In this document: in pieces, positions 44,246-57,280 of the stretch
Numbering within the stretch: the stretch's first letter is position 1
Layout of the letters: each line of letters opens with the position of its first letter
From: Hyphomicrobium_A sp963728165
Lineage (GTDB): Bacteria; Pseudomonadota; Alphaproteobacteria; Rhizobiales; Hyphomicrobiaceae
Length of the DNA: 64,000 nucleotides
NCBI GenBank assembly: GCA_963728165.1
Contig: CAVSIY010000006.1
Span: forward strand, 620,001 to 684,000
Direction of reading: 5' to 3'
The notes under the pieces: generated by a model
Database searches by the model: none
Told to the model about the DNA's origin: nothing
Seen by the model: the letters and a program-made list of their open reading frames with translations, nothing else
Position numbers and translations under genes: made by a program

Positions 44246-45562
44246 ATGTGTATGCGTGTGGCCGCGGGCCTTTTGTATTTCGTTCTCGTCTCATTCAGCG
44301 CATCGGCTTTGGCGGCCACAACTGAGCTTCGCGGCATCGAGCAGAAGCAAATATGCGCAGCCGAGCACGGCAGCACGCGCTATCTCGTTGCTCCCAAGAA
44401 GCTCGTGAACTGGCTGACCGACACCTACAAGGTCAGCCGCCGGTGCCTGGATGTAAACGACGATGGCGATACGCTCTTTTCCGAGATCGTAGAACGGTTT
44501 GCCGACGGCGCACATGACGTCGACAAAAAGATCTGCTCGAGCAACGACAAGGACAGTCTTCGCGACGCGCGCGATCTCCTTCGCAGCATGACCAAGGATC
44601 GCGGCACTTATTTCAGCAGCTCCGCCCGCTCCGTTTATGATGCCTTCGAGCCGGCGACGATCGTCTGCGCAAAGATGACGCCTGAAAAAGCCGTCACCCC
44701 GATCGGGGAGCCGCTCTTCCCCGACAAGGTGAAGGTCGGCAACTGGCGGCTGAAGCTCAGAAAAGATCCGGATTCGCTGCGCTACGAGGTCAAGGAGTCC
44801 AAGGCCAAAGCTGCGGAGTTCTCCGTTGCCGATGACGGAGTGAAGAACAAGACGACGTACAATGTGGCGGCCACGCTCGGCCTCGATTCCGGATCGACTA
44901 CCGTGCCGGGCACCAAATTCAATTATGATCTGATGCCCTACGTGAGGTGGGAGCAGATGTTCGTAAGCCCCGCGCCGAAGAAAGGCGAGATCAACAACCT
45001 GGCGACGGGATTGATCGCGTTCATGCGCTACGCTCCCGAGACCTTGCCTTTGGTCTCCTGGCTGTCCCTCGATGGTGAGTATCTGACCGATAGCGAGGGC
45101 GATTCGGATATCGGAGCCATGACCGTCCGCTGGGAGCCGACGCTGATCCTCAGCGACAATCCCCCGATCGAGCTGCCATGGCCGGAGGCGACGGTTGCGG
45201 GTCTCTTCGTCTATTCCTGGGACTTCGCCGCCGTTGCCAGGGCGGGGAAGGTCTTCGATCCAGGCCGCGTTCCCAACCTGTTGGTTACGGGCAATTTTCT
45301 CTACTGGGGCCCGGAATTTAGCCTGACGGCGGCGGGCCTCCAAGGTGGACTACTGGAGCCGCTCAGCCTCAACGTCGCCTACTATTACCTCTACGGCGAG
45401 AAAGGGCAGTTCGATCACATCAGCGCGTTCAAGGCCGACCTTAGCTACAAGCTCACCAAAGACGCCAACGTGGAGCTGAAGCTGTCCTACGAAAAGGGAC
45501 GCGACTTGGAGAAGTTCGACGACCGCGATCTTTGGAAGACGTCGCTCGGATACAAGTTCTAG
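44246..45562 (+). CDS. Probable outer-membrane beta-barrel protein of unknown family
   Basis: A 438-residue protein. A signal peptide (VAAGLLYFVLVSFSASALA) is followed by an N-terminal region of about 150 residues that resembles a globular domain. Strongly alternating strands then run to the C-terminus (NYDLMPYVRWEQMF, LSLDGEYLTD, GAMTVRWEP, LNVAYYYLYGEKGQ, LKADLSYKLTKDANVELKLSYEKGR), ending WKTSLGYKF with a terminal phenylalanine. This end is the usual signal for outer-membrane insertion by BamA. The start at 44246 is backed by GGAG at 44235-44238. No family is recognised; a porin or transport role is possible. Confidence 0.65.
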   Translation: MCMRVAAGLLYFVLVSFSASALAATTELRGIEQKQICAAEHGSTRYLVAPKKLVNWLTDTYKVSRRCLDVNDDGDTLFSEIVERFADGAHDVDKKICSSNDKDSLRDARDLLRSMTKDRGTYFSSSARSVYDAFEPATIVCAKMTPEKAVTPIGEPLFPDKVKVGNWRLKLRKDPDSLRYEVKESKAKAAEFSVADDGVKNKTTYNVAATLGLDSGSTTVPGTKFNYDLMPYVRWEQMFVSPAPKKGEINNLATGLIAFMRYAPETLPLVSWLSLDGEYLTDSEGDSDIGAMTVRWEPTLILSDNPPIELPWPEATVAGLFVYSWDFAAVARAGKVFDPGRVPNLLVTGNFLYWGPEFSLTAAGLQGGLLEPLSLNVAYYYLYGEKGQFDHISAFKADLSYKLTKDANVELKLSYEKGRDLEKFDDRDLWKTSLGYKF

Positions 45563-45736
45563 GTCGAGCGGGCCGCGGCGCTGACCGCCGCCGCACATGC
45601 TTAATCCGCATTGCCGGCCAGCGCTCGCGCCCGCGCCAGTCGCTCGCGCGGCCCACGAACACTGATCGTCTCTGACGCCAAAGACCTGCTTAAGGTTTGC
45701 CGGCTCTAATTGCGGCAAACGAGGCGGAGCCTCCGC

Positions 45737-48356
45737 GTGCTCTCAAAACTAATTAGAAGTATTGGCGAATTGTTGCGGTCGCCGGCGCGGTTCAAGACAC
45801 CCGCGGACTGCAAGACTGCGGCTTTGGCCGACGCAGACCGCTTGCGCGCCGCGCGCATCCGGCCCGCCGATCGCGAGACGACGCGGGCGCCGCTGCCGAC
45901 GCTGCACCTCATGCACGAGCCCTGCACAACGACCGATCGCCTCGACGCCTACCGGCAAGCGCTCGAGGAGCATTTCAGCATTACCGTGACGGACTCCAAC
46001 GGGCGCCTGCTGGAGATCAACCGCCGCTTCTGCGACATCACCGGCTACGGCGAGAAGGAGCTTGTCGGACAGCACTACGACCTGTTGAGCTCCGGACGGC
46101 ACTCGAGCGAATTCATCGATGAAATGTGGTCGATCGTCCGTGCCGGCAAGACGTGGCGCGGCGAGTTCTGCGACCGCTCCAAGAGCGGCAGCGAGATCTG
46201 GTTCGAATCGATCGTCATTCCGCGCTTTGATGCGAACGGCACGATCGACCGCTTCATCACCATCAGCACCGACATCACGCGGATACGCGCTCAGGCCGAT
46301 ACGCTGCAGGTGATGATCGACAACTTCCCCGGCGGCATCGCGCTGATCGACCGCGACTTCCGGCTGGCTGCCAGCAACAAGCTCTACCGGACGCTGCTGG
46401 ACATGCCCGAATCGCTCTTCGCCGACCCGCACCCACCGCTCGAGAAGCTCGTGCGCTTCCGGGCCGAGCGGGGCGACTACGGTCCCGGAGAGGTCGAGGC
46501 GGTGGTCGCCAACCGGCTCAAGACGCTTTTGAGCCCGGCGCCCAACATCGACGAGCGGCAAGAGCTCACCGGCAAGGTGCTCGAGATCCGCTGCGTGCCC
46601 ATACCCGGCGGCGGCCACGTGAATACCTACGTCGACGTGACCGACCGCCGTCTGGCGGAGCAGGAGCTCAGACGCGCGCACGCCAGGCTCGAGGCCTTCA
46701 TCAAGCACGCCCCGGCGGCGGTCGCCATGTTCGACATGCAGATGCGCTACGTCGCCCACTCGGATCGCTGGCTGCAGGACTACAACCTGCCCGATGAATC
46801 CCTCGTCGGCCGCTATCACTACGACGTGTTTCCCGAGATCCCCCCGGAATGGCGCGCGAAGCATCAGCGGTGCCTGGCGGGGTCGACGGAGAGCTCGCCC
46901 GAAATCCTACTTCCAGCGCGCCGACGGATCGACCAACATCATCCGCTGGGAGGTGCGGCCCTGGCGCTTAGAGGACCAGAGCATCGCCGGCCTCATGATG
47001 CTGACCGAGGAGATATCCGAGCGCAAGAAGCTCGAGCAGCAGCTTTGGCGCTTGGCGAAGCTCGACAGCCTCACGGAGCTGCCGAACCGGCTGCAGTTCC
47101 ACGAGAACCTGAACACCTGGCTGGAGCGGGCCGCCGCCACGGGCGAAGACTTCGCGGTCGGTCTCATCGATCTCGATCGCTTCAAGGAGACCAATGACAT
47201 CTTAGGGCACGCGGCCGGGGACGAGCTCCTGAAGCAGGTCGCCGCCCGGCTCGATGCGGCGCTGAAGCCGTTTGGAACGGTGGCGCGGCTGGGCGGGGAC
47301 GAGTTCGCGGTGATGATCTCTGCCCGCAGCGACGCGACGTGGTTTGACCAGGCGGTGGAGGCGATCTTCGCCACGATGGAGGAGCCGGTCCTGATCAGCG
47401 GCGTGCGGCACCGCTGCACCATCAGTCTCGGACTGACCATGTTCCCCTCCGACGCCACGACGGCGAGCGATCTGCTCAAGAATGCCGATCTGGCGCTCTA
47501 CTGCGCCAAGGAGCATGGGCGCGACCGGTTCCGCCTCTATGCTCCCGAAATGCGAGCAGCGGTCGAGAAGACCTACCAGCTGCACCAGGACATCCAGTCG
47601 GCGATCGCCACCAACGCCTTCTGCCTCCTCTACCAGCCGATCGTGTCCTTGACGAATTCGGAGCCCGTCAACCTCGAGGCGCTGCTGCGCTGGAACCACG
47701 CCCAGCGTGGGCGGCTGTCGCCCGCCGAGTTCGAGGAAGTCTTCGAGGACCCCAAGACGGCCTCGGAAATCGGCAAGTGGGTGCTCGACCGGATGGTGCG
47801 GCAGATCGCGGAGTGGGAGCAGGCGGGGCTCGACTTCGGGCGCGTCGCGATCAACGTCACCTCGGCGGACTTCGCCCTGGGAGGCTTTGCCGAGCTCATC
47901 CAGGAGACGCTGCAGCGCTACGGCGTCGGTCCGCAGCGGATTTGCGTTGAGGTGACCGAGCACGTCTTCCTCGGGCGCAGCGCCATCGGCGTCTCCGATG
48001 CGCTGCAGAAGCTGCATGAGATGGGCGTGGAAATCGCCCTCGACGACTTCGGCACCGGCTTCGGCTCCCTCACCCACATCAAGCGATTTCCCATCGACCG
48101 GCTCAAAGTCGACAGGTCCTTCGTGCGCGACATGGAAGTGAGCCCCGACAACATGGCCATCGTGCGCACCATCGCGCAACTGGGAGACAGCCTCGGGCTC
48201 GAGATCACCATCGAGGGGGTCGAGACGGACTCCCAGCTCGCGCTTCTGCGCGCCATGGGCTGCGACAGCATGCAGGGATTTCTGTTCTCTCGGCCGCTCG
48301 AATCGACAAAGGTCCCGGCCTTCCTGCACCAGGATCGGCGCGCGCTCAGCGCCTAG
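45737..48356 (+). CDS. PAS-PAS-PAS-GGDEF-EAL cyclic di-GMP signalling protein, one frameshift
   Basis: About 872 residues after joining two frames. Three PAS-like sensor modules come first: NRRFCDITGYGEKELVGQHYD at about residues 95-115, a second around MIDNFPGGIALIDRDFRLAASN, and a third around FIKHAPAAVAMFDMQMRYVAHS. The frame shifts by one extra base near 46900-46907, within the third PAS, and resumes YFQRADGSTNIIRWEVRPW. A GGDEF domain with intact RLGGDEFAVM and an EAL domain with EALLRW and DDFGTGFGSL follow, so both diguanylate cyclase and phosphodiesterase activity could be kept. There is no membrane segment. The GTG at 45737 has GAGGCGGAG before it; the upstream TTG at 45710 is an alternative. 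Its end overlaps the convergent LssY gene by 11 bases. Confidence 0.85.
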
Positions 48357-49251
48357 CCTTTTCATTCAGCTCGGCCACAGCCACGTCGCCGTCGGTGACG
48401 TAGTGGTTGACGTGATCGGTGACGAGCTGATCGCCGGTCTGATAGAGGGCCGCCTCGCCAATCACGTCCGATCGCCGCAAGGCGTCAACGATGTAGTCGC
48501 GTTCGGCGTTGGTATCGGCGTCGGTCGCATGCGTGATCTGGAAGGTGAGCCTCGTCAGCGAGAACCCGGTGTCCTTGGTGCCGGCGCCGACCCACAGCGC
48601 GGGTCCCGCGCCATCCGGCCGATCGGTGTTGAGCCAGAAGCCGGCGGTGTCGGCGCCGGTCTCGATGTCGGCAAGAGGCTTGGCCCAGAAGCGCACGTGG
48701 TGGCGCTTGCGCGGGCTGTCGCCGATCGCCTGCTGGAAGCCCAAGTCCTGGCCGCGCCCGAACAGATAGAGCGTGCTGAAGGGCGCAGCCGGATAGGGCT
48801 CATCGAGGACGAAGGCACGCACCATATGCCAGGCGCTTCTCAAATCGAGCGTATCCGCCTCGGTCCAGCCGGCGGCGGCGAAGGCAGAGCGCAGCTGCGC
48901 TTGCGTGCCGACCAGCGCCAGGTTGACGGGGTCGCCCGGCAGGCCGTCGGCGGTGAGGGTGAAGCGGGGCACGTGGCGCCGCTGCAGGATCTTCAGCCCC
49001 ATGCGCACGGCATAGGGAAGGATGACGTAGGCGGCGACGGCATAGGTCGCAGCGAGCGCCAGCATCCACGGCAGGCGCTGGTCGGCAAAGTCGAAGACCA
49101 CGAAGACGACGAGCCAAACGCTGAGCGCGCCGAGGCCGAAAATGGCCAGGCGCTGCGCGGTGCGGATAAGGAGCCTCACGGTCTGGCGCTCGTTTGCAGG
49201 GCTGGTTCCTTGGCTTGTTCCATGGCTGGCGGACCGCCAGCCCGACACCAT
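48346..49251 (-). CDS. Membrane protein with LssY C-terminal domain
   Basis: A 301-residue protein with two hydrophobic segments at about residues 34-80 (IFGLGALSVWLVVFVVFDF and LALAATYAVAAYVILPYA). The LssY_C pattern follows (VNLALVGTQAQLRSAFAAAGWTEAD...AFVLDEPYPAAPFSTLYLFGRGQDLGFQQ...RHHVRFW). LssY is part of a Legionella secretion-associated locus, but the isolated domain is widespread and of unknown function. It is convergent with the cyclic di-GMP gene and overlaps its 3' end. Confidence 0.75.
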   Translation of the reverse strand: MVSGWRSASHGTSQGTSPANERQTVRLLIRTAQRLAIFGLGALSVWLVVFVVFDFADQRLPWMLALAATYAVAAYVILPYAVRMGLKILQRRHVPRFTLTADGLPGDPVNLALVGTQAQLRSAFAAAGWTEADTLDLRSAWHMVRAFVLDEPYPAAPFSTLYLFGRGQDLGFQQAIGDSPRKRHHVRFWAKPLADIETGADTAGFWLNTDRPDGAGPALWVGAGTKDTGFSLTRLTFQITHATDADTNAERDYIVDALRRSDVIGEAALYQTGDQLVTDHVNHYVTDGDVAVAELNEKARR

Positions 49252-49387
49252 GAACAGGACCGGCGGTTTCCATCCCGTTATTAGGGCTTGGCCGTTCCAA
49301 CGTTCGTCCGACTTCGGCTAGCATCGGCACATGCAAGGTTGCGCCAAAGAAGAAGGCTGAGTCTCCACGATCAATCGGGAGGACACC

Positions 49388-49951
49388 ATGGCCACGGCAC
49401 GTCTCGCGATCGCCACAGCACTGCTCGCCGCAATGACCGCGCTCGCCGCGGCGCAGGGTCCCAGCTACGAGAGCCGGGGCTATGGCGGCCCGCTTTATGT
49501 CGGTCCCAACTTTCAAGCCGGCGGCCAGCACAGCCCGCCGGTCTACGGTCCCGGCTCTTCCAGCAAAGAGCGCCATGGGAAGAAGCGGGTAGATCGGACA
49601 AGCAAGGAGCACAAAGCGCGGGTCCGCAAGGAGACCGACACCGCCAAGAGTAGCCCCGCGAAGAGCACGCCTGAGACGAGCGAGGCGGAAAGCGAGAACT
49701 CGAGCATCTCGCTTGCCTCGCCCGACAAGGACGAAGCGCCCAGCAGCAAGAGCGCGGGCACGGCGCCCGTCGAGAGCGAGAGCGAGAACTCGAGCATCTC
49801 AGAGGCTAAGCTCGAGAGCGGCACCGCATCCAAGAAGGCCACGACCGCAAGCGAGGCAACCGACGAGCCCAAGACCTCCCGCAACGTCGGCTGCAAGAAG
49901 TACTTCCCGTCGGCCGGCATGACGCTGACGGTGCCCTGCGACAGCCGCTGA
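49388..49951 (+). CDS. Exported low-complexity protein with internal repeat
   Basis: A 187-residue protein with a signal peptide (TARLAIATALLAAMTALAAAQ). A short Gly/Tyr-rich start (YESRGYGGPLYVGPNFQAGG) leads into a disordered Ser/Glu/Lys-rich middle with the repeated unit ESENSSIS at about residues 100 and 132. The C-terminal motif is NVGCKKYFPSAGMTLTVPC, with two cysteines likely forming a disulfide. The repeated unit is also nearly identical at DNA level, suggesting a local duplication. The family is unknown. It converges on secA, ending 21 bases from it. Confidence 0.65.
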   Translation: MATARLAIATALLAAMTALAAAQGPSYESRGYGGPLYVGPNFQAGGQHSPPVYGPGSSSKERHGKKRVDRTSKEHKARVRKETDTAKSSPAKSTPETSEAESENSSISLASPDKDEAPSSKSAGTAPVESESENSSISEAKLESGTASKKATTASEATDEPKTSRNVGCKKYFPSAGMTLTVPCDSR

Positions 49952-49971
49952 CGCGGAAATACCCACCGCCC

Positions 49972-52977
<3,006 letters not shown>

Positions 52978-53375
52978 TCGCAAGGTTCCTCAAATTCGCC
53001 GCGCACCGGCGCAGGACATCGGGGTCCCGCGCGGTCTTGAGAGCTGGCCGCCCCAGTGAGCCATCGTGTCCGCCGGAGGTTTCCGGCCCCGGATTGACGG
53101 GCCGTTATCTGCGTCGAGAGCGCCCTCGGCGGACCGACCGCCGCCGGGTGAGACATAAGGACCGCACCCTGGGGTTGTCAACGCATCGGCGGGCGTAATG
53201 GCGCCGCGCCGGGCGGCTTGCCGAACTCTCAAATAAGTAACTTGGCAGCCGACCGGCGCCCCACTATCCATGGGCCCGCAAACGACTGTCGCTGCCGTGC
53301 TCTGGCCGCGCGAACGTGTAGCCCTTGCGGGCTCGATTTGCCATTTTGCGCCCGCCGAACCATCAGAGATCGATC
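52978..53375. other. Divergent intergenic region between secA and the parvulin gene
   Basis: 398 bases expected to hold promoters for both directions. No gene, terminator or strong repeat is seen. Small open frames here lack ribosome binding sites. No promoter stands out clearly by eye. Confidence 0.5.
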
Positions 53376-54308
53376 ATGCATCCAGTGTTCCTGTCCAGGC
53401 GCGTCCTCGCGGCCATCGCTTTTGTTGCCTTCACGTTCCTCGCCGGCCCGCTGCAGGCGGTCAGCGCCGAAGAGAAGGCGGAGGACAAGATTGTGGCGAA
53501 AGTCAACGGCAAGCCGATCACCGAGGCCGAGATGCAGCTCGCCGAGGGCGAGCTCGGAAGCGAGCTCGGCAACCTGCCGCCCGAGGTCAAGCGCCGGGCG
53601 CTCGCCGAGTACCTGATCGACAACGCGCTGTTCGCCGAGGCCGCCGAGGCCGAGAAGCTCGGCTCCTCGCCGGAGTTCGAGGCGCAGATGCGCTACCTGC
53701 GCCAGCGCCTGCTCAGGGAGGAGTATTTCGCCAAGACCTTGAAGAGCTCCATCAGCGAGGACCAGGCCAAGGAGATCTACGACGCCAAGGTCGCCAGCAT
53801 GCCGTCGCAGGACGAAGTTTCGGCCCGCCACATCCTCGTTGACAGCGAGGAGAAGGCGAAGGAGCTGCGCGCCAAGATCGTTGCCGGCGCCGACTTCGCG
53901 CAAGTCGCCAAGGAGAACTCTACCGATCCGGGCTCCAAGGACCAGGGCGGTCTGCTCGGCTATTTCACCAAGGGCCAGATGGTGCCGGAGTTCGAGGCCG
54001 CCGCCTTCAAGATGCAAAAAGGCGAGGTGTCGGAGCCGATCAAGACGAATTTCGGCTGGCACATCATCAAGCTGGAGGATCGCCGCCGCAAGGCCCCCCC
54101 CTCCTTCGACAGCGTCAAGGCGACGATCATGAACTCGCTCGTCGTGCGCAAGGCGCAGGAGAAGGCGGTCGAGCTGCGCAAGCAGGCCACGCTCGACTAT
54201 GTCGATGCCGGCATCAAGAAGCAGGTCGAGGAGCAGAAGGCCAAGGACGCCGCCGCTGCGGCCGCGAAAAAGGACGCCGCGCCGCCGGAGGCAGCCCCCA
54301 AGCCATAG
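53376..54308 (+). CDS. Periplasmic parvulin-type peptidyl-prolyl cis-trans isomerase
   Basis: A 310-residue foldase with a signal peptide (FLSRRVLAAIAFVAFTFLAG). It has a SurA/PrsA-like N-terminal chaperone domain (VAKVNGKPITEAEMQLAEGEL), a parvulin rotamase domain at about residues 145-240 (VSARHILVDSEEKAKEL, DPGSKDQGGLLGYFTKGQMVPEFEAAAF) and a Lys/Ala/Pro-rich tail. It helps fold exported and outer-membrane proteins. Its setting, divergent from secA and followed by argJ, is conserved in the order. The ATG at 53376 begins the signal peptide. Confidence 0.92.
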   Translation: MHPVFLSRRVLAAIAFVAFTFLAGPLQAVSAEEKAEDKIVAKVNGKPITEAEMQLAEGELGSELGNLPPEVKRRALAEYLIDNALFAEAAEAEKLGSSPEFEAQMRYLRQRLLREEYFAKTLKSSISEDQAKEIYDAKVASMPSQDEVSARHILVDSEEKAKELRAKIVAGADFAQVAKENSTDPGSKDQGGLLGYFTKGQMVPEFEAAAFKMQKGEVSEPIKTNFGWHIIKLEDRRRKAPPSFDSVKATIMNSLVVRKAQEKAVELRKQATLDYVDAGIKKQVEEQKAKDAAAAAAKKDAAPPEAAPKP

Positions 54309-54333
54309 CGCGCCACCGTTCCCGCAATCCTCA

Positions 54334-54362
54334 ATCGGGCCGCTTGCTATGAGCGGCCCGAT
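54334..54362 (+). terminator. Terminator-like hairpin after the parvulin gene
   Basis: ATCGGGCCGCT (54334-54344) and AGCGGCCCGAT (54352-54362) form a perfect 11-bp stem with a seven-base loop, followed by CTGTTTGG. The T tract is weak but the stem is strong; it separates the parvulin gene from argJ. Confidence 0.65.
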
Positions 54363-54409
54363 CTGTTTGGAGTGGCCGCGATTCCGCCAGCCGGTTCCGG
54401 AGACCCGCC

Positions 54410-55657
54410 ATGGCCAAGGCCACACCCGTCTCGCCGTTCGCTCCGAAGTCGCCTCCCGCCGTTCCCGCAATTGACGGAGTGCGCTTTGCGACCGCCGAGG
54501 CCGGCATTCGCTACAAGGGCCGCACCGATCTTCTGCTCGCCGTGCTCGAGCCCGGTACGACGGCGGCCGGCGTGTTGACGCGCTCCAAGACGCGCGCGGC
54601 GCCGGTCGACTGGTGCGCACGACGCCTCGAAGCGGGGACGGCACGCGCGCTCGTGGTCAATTCCGGCAACGCCAACGCCTTCACGGGAAAGAAAGGCCGC
54701 GAGACCGTCGAGATGACGGCCGAGGCGGCGGCAAAGGCGGTTGCGTGCACGGCCGATGAGGTCTTCATCGCCTCCACCGGCGTGATCGGCGAGCCGATGG
54801 AGGCGACGACGTTCGCCCACCTGTTGGACAAGCTCGCGCGCGAAGCCGTGCCCGACGCCTGGCAGACGGCCGCGCGCGCGATTCTGACCACGGACACCTT
54901 CCCCAAGCTCGCCACGCGGCGCGCCCGCATCGGCGCGGCCGACGTCGTCATCAATGGCTTCTGCAAGGGCGCCGGCATGATCCAGCCCGACATGGCGACC
55001 ATGCTGTGCTTCGTGTTCACCGACGCCGCGATCGAGAGCAAGGCGCTGCAGCCGCTGGTGGCGCGCGCCGCCGACAGCACCTTCAATTGCGTGACCGTCG
55101 ATGGCGACACCTCGACCAGCGATACGCTCCTCGTGTTCGCGACGGGCGCCGCTGAAGCGCGCGGCGCCCCGCGCATCACCGACGCTGACGATCCGCGGCT
55201 CGAGGGCTTCGCGGCCGCCCTGCACGACCTGCTCAAGGAGCTGGCGATCCTCGTCGCCAAGGACGGCGAGGGCCTCACCAAGTTCGTCACCATCGAGGTC
55301 GAGGGGGCCGAGGACGATGCGGCGGCGCGCAAGATCGGCTTCTCGATCGCCAACTCGCCGCTCGTCAAGACGGCGATCGCCGGCGAGGACCCCAACTGGG
55401 GGCGCGTCGTCATGGCGGTCGGCAAGGCCGGCGAGGCGGCCGACCGCGATCGGCTCTCGATCTGGTTCGGGGACATTCTCGTCGCCGCCAGCGGCGAGCG
55501 CGCGCCGTCTTACGACGAGGACACGGTAGCGCGCTACATGAAGGGCGCGGAGATCACGCTGCGCGTCGACGTCGGCATCGGCAGCGGCCGCGCGACGGTG
55601 TGGACCTGCGATTTGACGCATGGCTACATCGATATCAACGCCAGCTACCGGAGTTGA
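54410..55657 (+). CDS. argJ: Bifunctional glutamate N-acetyltransferase / amino-acid N-acetyltransferase
   Basis: Recycles the acetyl group between N-acetylornithine and glutamate and can also make N-acetylglutamate, in arginine synthesis. The 415-residue precursor has the self-cleavage site at the KGAGMIQPDMATMLCF segment (cleavage before the Thr in ATML), the typical start GVRFATAEAGIRYKGR, FIASTGVIGEPM and the end THGYIDINASYRS. It lies 3 bases before the methyltransferase gene in the same direction. Confidence 0.95.
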   Translation: MAKATPVSPFAPKSPPAVPAIDGVRFATAEAGIRYKGRTDLLLAVLEPGTTAAGVLTRSKTRAAPVDWCARRLEAGTARALVVNSGNANAFTGKKGRETVEMTAEAAAKAVACTADEVFIASTGVIGEPMEATTFAHLLDKLAREAVPDAWQTAARAILTTDTFPKLATRRARIGAADVVINGFCKGAGMIQPDMATMLCFVFTDAAIESKALQPLVARAADSTFNCVTVDGDTSTSDTLLVFATGAAEARGAPRITDADDPRLEGFAAALHDLLKELAILVAKDGEGLTKFVTIEVEGAEDDAAARKIGFSIANSPLVKTAIAGEDPNWGRVVMAVGKAGEAADRDRLSIWFGDILVAASGERAPSYDEDTVARYMKGAEITLRVDVGIGSGRATVWTCDLTHGYIDINASYRS

Positions 55658-55660
55658 GCA

Positions 55661-56321
55661 ATGGTCGATGCCAACTTCTGGCGCGAGCGCTGGCAGAACA
55701 AGGACATCGGCTTCCATCAGCCGGCAATCCATGAGCTGTTGCAGGCGCACTGGCCGAGCCTGGGGCTTGAGGCGGGCGCGCAGGTCTTCGTGCCTCTGTG
55801 CGGCAAGAGCCTCGACATGGTCTGGCTGGCCGAGCAGGGGCATCGCGTCGTCGGCGCGGAGCTGAGCGACATCGCGGTCGACAACTTCTTCGCCGAGCGC
55901 GGGCTCGAGCCGGTCGTGCGCACGGTCGGCAGTCTCCTGGTAAAGTCGGCCGGCCCTTACGAGCTCTGGTGCGGCGATATCTTCGAGATGCCGCCCGACG
56001 CCGCCGCCGGCATTGGCAGCGTTTACGATCGCGCCGCGCTCGTGGCGTTTCCCGCCGAGCTGCAGCAGCGGTATGCGGGAAAGCTCAAAGAGCTGGTGCC
56101 GGCCGCAGCACCCATTCTGCTCATCACGCTCGACTACGATGCAGAGAAAATGACGGGGCCGCCCTTCGCGGTTCCGCGGGGAGAGGTCGATCGGCTATTC
56201 GCCGACAGCTATGCCATCACCGAGCTCGAATGCCGCGACGCTGCTGGATTCCAATCCGCGCTTCCGCCAGCGCGGGCTGTCGGCGCTCGAAGAATGCGCC
56301 TTGCTTCTGCGCCACCTCTGA
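55661..56321 (+). CDS. Thiopurine S-methyltransferase family protein, one frameshift
   Basis: A 219-residue SAM-dependent methyltransferase of the TPMT family (NFWRERWQNKDIGFHQPAIHELL, FVPLCGKSLDMVWLAEQGHRVVGAELS). In bacteria such enzymes methylate thiopurines or selenium/tellurium oxyanions. The frame breaks near 56243: ...ITELECRDA continues one base later as LDSNPRFRQRGLSALEECALLLRHL and stops at 56319-56321, the normal end of the family. Without the correction the frame ends at 56329 with a non-homologous tail. It is translationally close to argJ. Selenium or tellurium detoxification is inferred from the family only. Confidence 0.85.
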
Positions 56322-56395
56322 TCTCCTAAAGACGGCGCCGCCGCCCGCGCTGCCGAAGGGGCGCAGCACGAGCGGACGGAGCCGGGCCTGCCACC

Positions 56396-56581
56396 TCAGC
56401 GGTGACGCTGCTTGCACACCTTGACGAAGCGCACATGCTTGTGGCCGTGTCTCCAGGTCGTCTTCTTGACCCAGTGGCAGCGAGCGTGGGCGTGGTAGCC
56501 AGCCTCGGCCGGCGTCGGCGCGACCGACATGGCAAGCGGCGCTGCAAGCAGACACATTGCGACAAAATACTTCACGATCAT
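56396..56581 (-). CDS. Small exported basic His-rich protein
   Basis: A 61-residue protein with a signal peptide (MIVKYFVAMCLLAAPLAMSVAPTPAEA) and a short mature part rich in His, Lys and Arg (YHAHARCHWVKKTTWRHGHKHV), with two cysteines. GGAGAAGGAGAG directly before the ATG is a very strong ribosome binding site. The function is unknown; metal binding is possible. It is one of several tiny exported proteins in the window. Confidence 0.6.
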   Translation of the reverse strand: MIVKYFVAMCLLAAPLAMSVAPTPAEAGYHAHARCHWVKKTTWRHGHKHVRFVKVCKQRHR

Positions 56582-56762
56582 CTCTCCTTCTCCTGCTTTT
56601 TCTCACTCGCGCTCCGCGATAGAGGATCAGGGGTTGCGCACGAGCTTACTGAGAGGAACGGCGTAACGTCGTCCGCTCCGTCGCAGCCCGTTGCGAGCGC
56701 GGACGCGTCGAAGCGTGAGGAGAGAGATCACGTTGCGTGGCTCTGTCGAGCGACCCATGCCC

Positions 56763-57125
56763 TCAGTGGGCGGCACCACGCTGTATCTTGCTGGTGCGGG
56801 CCCGGCGACGCGCAGGCTTGGCGTCCTGAGTGCGGTGGGACTGTCGTCTTGGCGAGGGCGGGCCTGTCGTGATGGTCCGCTCTCTGGCCGCGACCACAGC
56901 ATCCACGGAGGTCTCCGACGCGGGCGCGCACTGCAAATCGCGCCAGCCCAGGCGATCGGCAAGCCAGGTCTCGAGAGCCGTGACGGCAATGGCGAGTAGA
57001 ATGCCAATGGCGCCGCCGAGCGGGCCCAAGAGCCCGGCTCCGACCACGCCACCGACGATGACATTGACCAGTGGTATCAGCATGAGCCCCGCCAATATGA
57101 CGGTGGCAATCGCGTCCAGCAGCAT
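56763..57125 (-). CDS. Small membrane protein with glycine-rich hydrophobic region
   Basis: A 120-residue protein whose first about 60 residues are two glycine-rich hydrophobic helices (LDAIATVILAGLMLIPLVNVIVGG and GLLGPLGGAIGILLAIAV). A basic Arg-rich tail (PPSPRRQSHRTQDAKPARRRA) follows. No family is recognised. The tail composition is ordinary for non-coding GC-rich DNA, so the true end could be earlier. It lies in an area of small minus-strand genes. Confidence 0.45.
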   Translation of the reverse strand: MLLDAIATVILAGLMLIPLVNVIVGGVVGAGLLGPLGGAIGILLAIAVTALETWLADRLGWRDLQCAPASETSVDAVVAARERTITTGPPSPRRQSHRTQDAKPARRRARTSKIQRGAAH

Positions 57126-57280
57126 CGGCTTCCCCCTGACGCAGCGCTCCGCCTCGAAGGCTCGAAGACCACCTCATTCGTTGGTCAGAAGCATGGCCCA
57201 AAGTTAGCCATTGCGTGGCATAGCGCTTTGACCCACAAGCGGAAAAAGCCCTTAGCGTGCGAGCTTCGCGGGCGCAGTTG

